Source: Halochromatium glycolicum (GTDB lineage Bacteria; Pseudomonadota; Gammaproteobacteria; Chromatiales; Chromatiaceae). Taken from it: a DNA stretch of 64,000 nucleotides. Position numbers and translations under genes: made by a program. This document shows, piece after piece, positions 59,955 through 64,000 of this stretch. Under the pieces are notes generated by a model that ran no database searches, was not told the origin of the DNA, and saw only the letters and a list, made by a program, of their open reading frames with translations. Positions within the stretch are counted from its first letter, which is position 1; every line of letters begins with the position of its first letter. Location: the NCBI RefSeq assembly GCF_016584085.1, contig NZ_NRSJ01000006.1, positions 1-64,000 on the forward strand, read 5' to 3'.

Positions 59955-60055
59955 TTCGACATGCAAACGAACACCCGAGCCAGAGCTCGCGCAATCAAAG
60001 TGCCGTTCACCGAAGTCAGCCCCAAAGTGACGGTAAAAAGGGAGCCCCGGATCGT

Positions 60056-60221
60056 CCTAAGGCGATTGCCGGAAAAGCTCGTACCGAATTGCGCAGGATT
60101 TTCGTTTGCCTTCGAGGAGCGTCGCCGGGAGCATAGCCGGGCTATGTGACCGGCGGCGCGACGAAGAAGGCGAGCGAAAAGACCAGCAAGGCGGTATGAG
60201 CTTTGACAGAAATCGCCTAAG
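60056..60221. repeat. Palindromic repeat F, full copy
   Basis: 166 bp. Ends CTAAGGCGATTGCCGGAAAAGCTC and, complemented, CTTAGGCGATTTCTGTCAAA. The whole element is an imperfect palindrome centred on CATAGCCGGGCTATG (about 60133). It abuts repeat A copy 5, which starts inside its last bases. The rest of the 474-base ygfZ-ubiG gap shows nothing else. Confidence 0.85.
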
Positions 60222-60303
60222 AGGCCCTATCAAAACGCCCGGCTAACCTGCACAAGCCGCTGATTTGCTAGGCCGTAGAGGGCATTCTGTTAAGGCATCT
60301 AAA
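60216..60303 (+). repeat. Dispersed repeat A, copy 5
   Basis: Begins CTAAGAGGCCCTATCAAAAC and ends GGCATTCTGTTAAGGCATCT. About 126 bases before ubiG. Confidence 0.88.
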
Positions 60304-60428
60304 GAGCGCACCCAGAATCCTTGTCTGAGAGCGCGCCTGCCGTGGGGTAACAATCGCGGCTTGCGTACAATGCGGCGACCAGTGGAACCCGCCAATATCA
60401 CCTTGTTGAGAAACGAGCCCTCAGTCCA

Positions 60429-61151
60429 ATGTCCGAGACCGCACCCAACGTCGATCACGCCGAGGTCAACAAATTCGAGGCCCTCGCCGCGCGCTGGTGG
60501 GACCCGCATAGCGAGTTCAAGCCGCTGCACGAGATCAACCCGCTTCGGCTCAGCTATATCCAGCGTCATGTCTCCCTCGCTGGCCGCGAGGTCCTCGACG
60601 TCGGCTGCGGTGGCGGCATCCTATCCGAGGCGATGGCACTCGAAGGCGCCAAGGTCACCGGCATCGACATGGGCGAAGAGCCGCTGCGCGTCGCCGACCT
60701 GCACACCCTCGAGACCGGCGTCGAGGTCGAGTATCGGCAGATGCCGGTCGAAGCACTCGCCGACGAGCGTCCGGCGAGCTTTGATGTCGTCACCTGCATG
60801 GAGATGCTCGAGCATGTCCCGGACCCAGGCTCGGTGATCGATGCCTGTGCCCGCCTAGTGCGGCCGGGTGGCCATGTCTTCTTCTCGACGCTGAATCGCA
60901 ATCCTAAAAGCTATCTGTTCGCGATCATCGGTGCCGAGTACGTCCTGAATCTGCTGCCGCGCGGTACCCATCACTACGCCCGCTTCATCCGACCCTCGGA
61001 GCTCGATCGCTGGGTCCGGCCAACGCCGCTGCGGATCATCGACCTCACCGGACTGACCTACAATCCGCTCACCCGCCATTACCGGCTGGCGAAGGACATC
61101 GATGTCAACTATCTGGCAGCCTGCCGGAGACCGCGAGCCGAGCATGCCTGA
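60429..61151 (+). CDS. ubiG: Ubiquinone biosynthesis O-methyltransferase UbiG
   Basis: SAM-dependent enzyme performing both O-methylations of the ubiquinone pathway. The AdoMet motif [16 protein letters not shown] is near residue 58, acidic VTGIDMGEE next, then [11 protein letters not shown]. The N-terminal [29 protein letters not shown] and the C-terminal [21 protein letters not shown] are diagnostic of UbiG. 240 residues. It is followed by gph and the phytoene-synthase-like gene in close spacing, the common ubiG-gph pair. Confidence 0.96.
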   Translation: MSETAPNVDHAEVNKFEALAARWWDPHSEFKPLHEINPLRLSYIQRHVSLAGREVLDVGCGGGILSEAMALEGAKVTGIDMGEEPLRVADLHTLETGVEVEYRQMPVEALADERPASFDVVTCMEMLEHVPDPGSVIDACARLVRPGGHVFFSTLNRNPKSYLFAIIGAEYVLNLLPRGTHHYARFIRPSELDRWVRPTPLRIIDLTGLTYNPLTRHYRLAKDIDVNYLAACRRPRAEHA

Positions 61152-61178
61152 AGCGGCGCCCTGATGCATTGACCGGTT

Positions 61179-61907
61179 GTGAGCAGGATGGCTGACCCCC
61201 TCGGCCCTGCCGCGGTGCTGTTCGATCTGGATGGCACCTTCGCCGATACCGCCCCCGATATGGCGGCGGCGCTGAACCGATTACTGGCACGCTACGATCG
61301 GCCTGCAGTCCCGTTCGAGCAGGCGCGCCGTCATGTGTCATCCGGCTCGCGCGGGATGCTCGCAGTCGGCTTCGGCATCGGCCCCGAGGACCCGCGCTAT
61401 GCCGCGCTTCGGGATGAATATCTGTCCCTCTATGCGGCCGATATCCACTGCGAGAGTTGCCTATTCCCCGGTATCGCCGAGCTCGTCGAAGCGCTCGACG
61501 CGCAAGGGATCTGCTGGGGCATCGTCACCAACAAGCCCGCCTGGCTGACCGATCCACTGCTGGAGGCGATGGCGCTGCCGATCCGACCCGCCTGCGTGGT
61601 CAGCGGCGATACCACGCCGCGCCCCAAGCCGCATCCGGACCCGCTGTTCCACGCCTGCGGCCTGATCGACCGTGAGGCGAGCGCCTGCTGGTATGTCGGC
61701 GATGACCAGCGCGACATCCAGGCCGGTCGCGCCGCCGGGATGCGGACGCTGGCCGCCCTCTACGGTTATCTGGGCATCGAGCTGCATCCCCGCGACTGGG
61801 GCGCCGACGGCCTGCTCGAGCATCCGCTCGAGGTCTTGCGCTTCCTGGCGCCCGATCCGCCCCCGATCAGTCCAGCCCCTGCCAGCGGCCCGGCCGATGT
61901 CGCCTGA
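61179..61907 (+). CDS. gph: Phosphoglycolate phosphatase
   Basis: HAD-superfamily phosphatase clearing 2-phosphoglycolate. Motif I VLFDLDGTFADTAPDM (with the nucleophile Asp near residue 16), motif II/III VTNKPAWL...RPKPHPDPL, motif IV WYVGDDQRDIQAGRAAGM. 242 residues. The start is either GTG at 61179 or ATG at 61188; neither has a convincing ribosome site. Its stop overlaps the next gene by 11 bases, implying coupling. Confidence 0.93.
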   Translation: MSRMADPLGPAAVLFDLDGTFADTAPDMAAALNRLLARYDRPAVPFEQARRHVSSGSRGMLAVGFGIGPEDPRYAALRDEYLSLYAADIHCESCLFPGIAELVEALDAQGICWGIVTNKPAWLTDPLLEAMALPIRPACVVSGDTTPRPKPHPDPLFHACGLIDREASACWYVGDDQRDIQAGRAAGMRTLAALYGYLGIELHPRDWGADGLLEHPLEVLRFLAPDPPPISPAPASGPADVA

Positions 61908-62823
61908 GCGCATCCGCCCAAGCGCGGCCCGCCCGGTCGGCGCGGCAGGCTCGGCCCATGCGGCAGGATCAGCCAGCGCGGCCAGCGCCGAATGGCGGTT
62001 TCCGAACCGCGCCACCCCCCCTGGCTCCAGCGCCTACTACAGCGTGCGGCTCGCCGCCGCCCCACGGCGCGATGCCTTGGCCGCCCTGTTCGCCTGGCGT
62101 GCCGAGCTGCGCGCGATCCTGGATCAGGTCTCCGACCCCGGTGTCGCCCGCATCAAGCTCGACTGGTGGCGCAGCGAGCTCGAGCGCATCTTCGCCGGCA
62201 CGCCACGCCATCCGCTGAGCGAGGTCCTGGCCCCGGTCGTGGCCGCCCACCGGCTGCCCGAAGCCCCGTTCATCGCGATCATCGCCGGAGTCGAAACGGC
62301 GCTGCAGAATCCGCGTCAGCCCGACCTCGGTACCCAGCGCGATGCCGACGAGCAGGATCGCGGCGCCCTGTTCGAGCTGCTCGCCCACTGCGAAGGCGTC
62401 GTCGACAGGCACCCACTCACCCAGGCCCGCCGTGTTGGCGGCTGGTGTGCCCAGGTACGCCGTCTTCGCGATGCCGGCCTGCTGCTGCGCCAGGGACGCG
62501 CGGTGCTGCCGGCCGACCAGCTCGCCGCCGCCGGTCTCAGCCAGGAGGCGCTAGCCAGCCCCGAGGGCCGACAGCGGCTGCCCGAGCTGCTGCGCGCGCT
62601 GGCTGAGCAGCTCCGCTCGCAACTGCCGAACCGGCCGGCAAACGAGCCAACAACCGGGTCGCCTGTCCAGCCGTCTGAACTCACGCGGGCAGTGCGCATT
62701 CAATTGCGCCTGCACCAAGACCTGCTCGCGGTCCTCGAGCGCAGCGGCTTCGACGTCGCCGACCAGCGCATCGGCCTCACGCCGCTGCGTAAGCTTTGGC
62801 TGGCTTGGCGGGCTTCGCGTTGA
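61897..62823 (+). CDS. Phytoene/squalene synthase-like protein (NDUFAF6/HpnC-like fold)
   Basis: 308 residues. After a low-complexity Ala/Ser/Gly N terminus, the trans-isoprenyl synthase head-to-head fold is suggested by SAYYSVRLAAAPRRDALAALFAWRAELRAI, ARIKLDWWRSELERIFAGTPRHPLSEVLAPV and a late LLRQGRAVLPADQLAAAGLS. The usual two DxxxD metal motifs are not intact (only DWWRSE and scattered acids are seen), so it may be non-catalytic, like the NDUFAF6-type homologues, rather than a carotenoid or hopanoid enzyme. It is coupled to gph in the ubiG cluster. Confidence 0.72.
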   Translation: MSPERIRPSAARPVGAAGSAHAAGSASAASAEWRFPNRATPPGSSAYYSVRLAAAPRRDALAALFAWRAELRAILDQVSDPGVARIKLDWWRSELERIFAGTPRHPLSEVLAPVVAAHRLPEAPFIAIIAGVETALQNPRQPDLGTQRDADEQDRGALFELLAHCEGVVDRHPLTQARRVGGWCAQVRRLRDAGLLLRQGRAVLPADQLAAAGLSQEALASPEGRQRLPELLRALAEQLRSQLPNRPANEPTTGSPVQPSELTRAVRIQLRLHQDLLAVLERSGFDVADQRIGLTPLRKLWLAWRASR

Positions 62824-62972
62824 GGCCCGAGCAGGCTTTGCGCGCCACCGCTCGCTCGCCCAATGAGGCCCGCGCCGATCAGCTGACGCAGCGCATCGCC
62901 GATCGCTACCTGAGCCTCTTTCAGGCCTTCGCCGCACGCATGCAGACCTTGACGCAGACTCAGGATGTCTGA
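62820..62972 (+). CDS. Small ORF (50 aa) ahead of the nucleotidyltransferase gene
   Basis: TTG at 62820, sharing bases with the previous stop; ends TGA overlapping the next gene start by eight bases. The product is helical and charged (ADQLTQRIADRYLSLFQAFAARMQTLTQ). It could be a short or truncated partner of the nucleotidyltransferase. No family recognised; the tight overlaps on both sides are the main support. Confidence 0.35.
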   Translation: MRPEQALRATARSPNEARADQLTQRIADRYLSLFQAFAARMQTLTQTQDV

Positions 62973-63282
62973 GCAACAGCCCTTCGGATTGACCTCCGAC
63001 GTCATCACCAAGCTGCGCGCCGAGCTGGGCCGCACTGCGCATCTGCAACGCGCGGTCGTCTTTGGCTCGCGCGCCAAGGGCAACTACCGTCATGGTTCGG
63101 ATATCGACCTCGCCCTCTTCGGCTCGGAACTGACCGACGCGGATCTGCTCGACCTGGAAGGCCGCATCGACGACCTGTTGCTGCCCTATCAGGTCGATCT
63201 CTGCCTCGTCGACACCTTGGAAAGCGCCGACTTGTTGGCGCACATCGAACGTGTGGGGCAGCCGCTCTATCCTGCGCCTTGA
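62965..63282 (+). CDS. Minimal nucleotidyltransferase (MNT) domain protein
   Basis: 105 residues. The pol-beta-type motif VVFGSRAKGNYRHGSDIDLALFG (GSxxxGxxxxxSDxDL) is intact, with the third acidic residue in VDLCLV. Such proteins are often antitoxins that modify a HEPN toxin encoded next to them. No HEPN gene of normal size is present here; only the 50-residue ORF precedes it, so the pair may have decayed. Confidence 0.82.
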   Translation: MSEQQPFGLTSDVITKLRAELGRTAHLQRAVVFGSRAKGNYRHGSDIDLALFGSELTDADLLDLEGRIDDLLLPYQVDLCLVDTLESADLLAHIERVGQPLYPAP

Positions 63283-63458
63283 GACCGACCGGAGCTTGAG
63301 AGCAACCGGACTGGGCCTGATACAGCAACCGTGACCTCCTGCCGAAACCCGAGGCCGCGGGAACTGACGCGCCCTCGGAATAACCCGACTGCCCTACTGC
63401 GACACGGCTGCTAGAATGGCGGCATGTTTGCCCAGCCTAGCCCCAAGGCCACTGCCCG
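63283..63458. other. Spacer before ispH
   Basis: No gene recognised. It probably holds the ispH promoter. Confidence 0.3.
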
Positions 63459-64000
63459 ATGGAAATACTGCTTGCCAACCCCCGCGGCTTCTGCGCCGGC
63501 GTCGACCGCGCGATCGACATCGTCGAGCGCGTGCTCGAGATCTACGGCGCACCGGTCTACGTCCGCCACGAGGTCGTCCATAACCGCTACGTGGTCGATG
63601 ATCTCCGCAACCGCGGCGCCATCTTTGTCGATGAGGTCGCCGCGATACCGAACGGCGCCACCTGCATCTTCAGTGCGCATGGCGTCTCGCAGCAGGTGCG
63701 CGAGGAGGCGGCCGCGCGCGACCTGCGCATCTTCGATGCCACCTGTCCGCTGGTGACCAAGGTCCACCTGGAGGTCGCGCGTCACTGCAAGGCCGGCTTC
63801 GACGTCGTGCTGATCGGCCATCGCGGCCATCCGGAGGTCGAAGGCACCATGGGCCAATGCCGCGCCGACGGCGGCCGGATGCACCTGATCGAGACCGCCG
63901 ACGAGGTCGAGGCCCTCAGCGTACAGGACCCGGATCGTGTCGCCTATGTCACCCAGACCACGCTCTCGGTCGACGACACCGCCGGCGTCATCGCCGCGCT
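63459..64000 (+). CDS. ispH: 4-hydroxy-3-methylbut-2-enyl diphosphate reductase (5' part; runs off the window)
   Basis: Last enzyme of the methylerythritol phosphate pathway, making isopentenyl and dimethylallyl diphosphates with a [4Fe-4S] cluster. The first 180 codons are present. [19 protein letters not shown] carries the first cluster cysteine (Cys12), [13 protein letters not shown] follows, then [11 protein letters not shown] with the second cysteine near 96, and AYVTQTTLS. The third cysteine lies beyond the edge. It supplies the substrates used by ispA. Confidence 0.95.
   Translation, partial: MEILLANPRGFCAGVDRAIDIVERVLEIYGAPVYVRHEVVHNRYVVDDLRNRGAIFVDEVAAIPNGATCIFSAHGVSQQVREEAAARDLRIFDATCPLVTKVHLEVARHCKAGFDVVLIGHRGHPEVEGTMGQCRADGGRMHLIETADEVEALSVQDPDRVAYVTQTTLSVDDTAGVIAA

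Overview
The window reads as chromosome from an anoxygenic phototrophic gammaproteobacterium, most likely a salt-tolerant purple sulfur bacterium (Chromatiaceae). The pointers are high G+C, a full bchE (anaerobic bacteriochlorophyll cyclase) with a TGT-N12-ACA site upstream of its start, Gram-negative envelope genes (tamA, tamB, an lpxL-type acyltransferase, btuB, a porin), the gammaproteobacterial genes ubiG, gph, ygfZ and parE, and a large glycine-betaine uptake locus. The genus assignment is inference; no rRNA or tRNA gene was seen.

Layout. 1-6.5 kb: remnant of an ATPase gene, coupled to a double-length UvrA with four ABC ATPase domains. 6.5-21.2 kb: a vitamin B12 region. Leftward btuB, cobT, cobC and cobD give outer-membrane uptake and lower-ligand/nucleotide-loop assembly. 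Rightward come a PD-(D/E)XK-like coiled-coil protein, queG, then btuF-btuC-btuD, bchE and cobQ. BchE and QueG are both cobalamin-dependent enzymes, so uptake and synthesis of the cofactor sit beside two consumers. 21.5-33.6 kb: a flippase-like membrane protein, an LpxL-type acyltransferase, tamB/tamA, glucokinase, a small membrane protein and a FIST sensor protein, all leftward. 33.8-37 kb: parE, with xseB-ispA divergent. 37.5-47.3 kb: betaine locus with proV-proW-proX, a porin, a BCCT carrier overlapping a second ProX-like binding protein, and a trypsin-fold protein that has lost its catalytic serine. 47.5-58.7 kb: folE2, a metallophosphoesterase pair, a cyclic-nucleotide-domain protein, a hydrolase-membrane fusion, cpdA, acylphosphatase, a thioredoxin, a nucleoside transporter and an RNase II/R-family nuclease. 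58.9-64 kb: ygfZ, ubiG-gph-(phytoene synthase-like), an orphan nucleotidyltransferase and the start of ispH.

The most unusual feature is between the genes. At least six families of short palindromic or terminal-inverted-repeat elements (called A-F here) fill most larger intergenic gaps. Several are nested in one another, one has a clean 5-bp target duplication, and several form the start codon, stop codon or upstream region of neighbouring genes. No transposase lies in the window, so they look like non-autonomous (MITE/REP-like) elements mobilised in trans. A second theme is small in-frame repeats inside conserved proteins: a 15-bp repeat in btuC, an 84-bp repeat in the coiled-coil protein, a 72-bp duplication in cobD, and low-complexity inserts in cobC, cobQ and uvrA.
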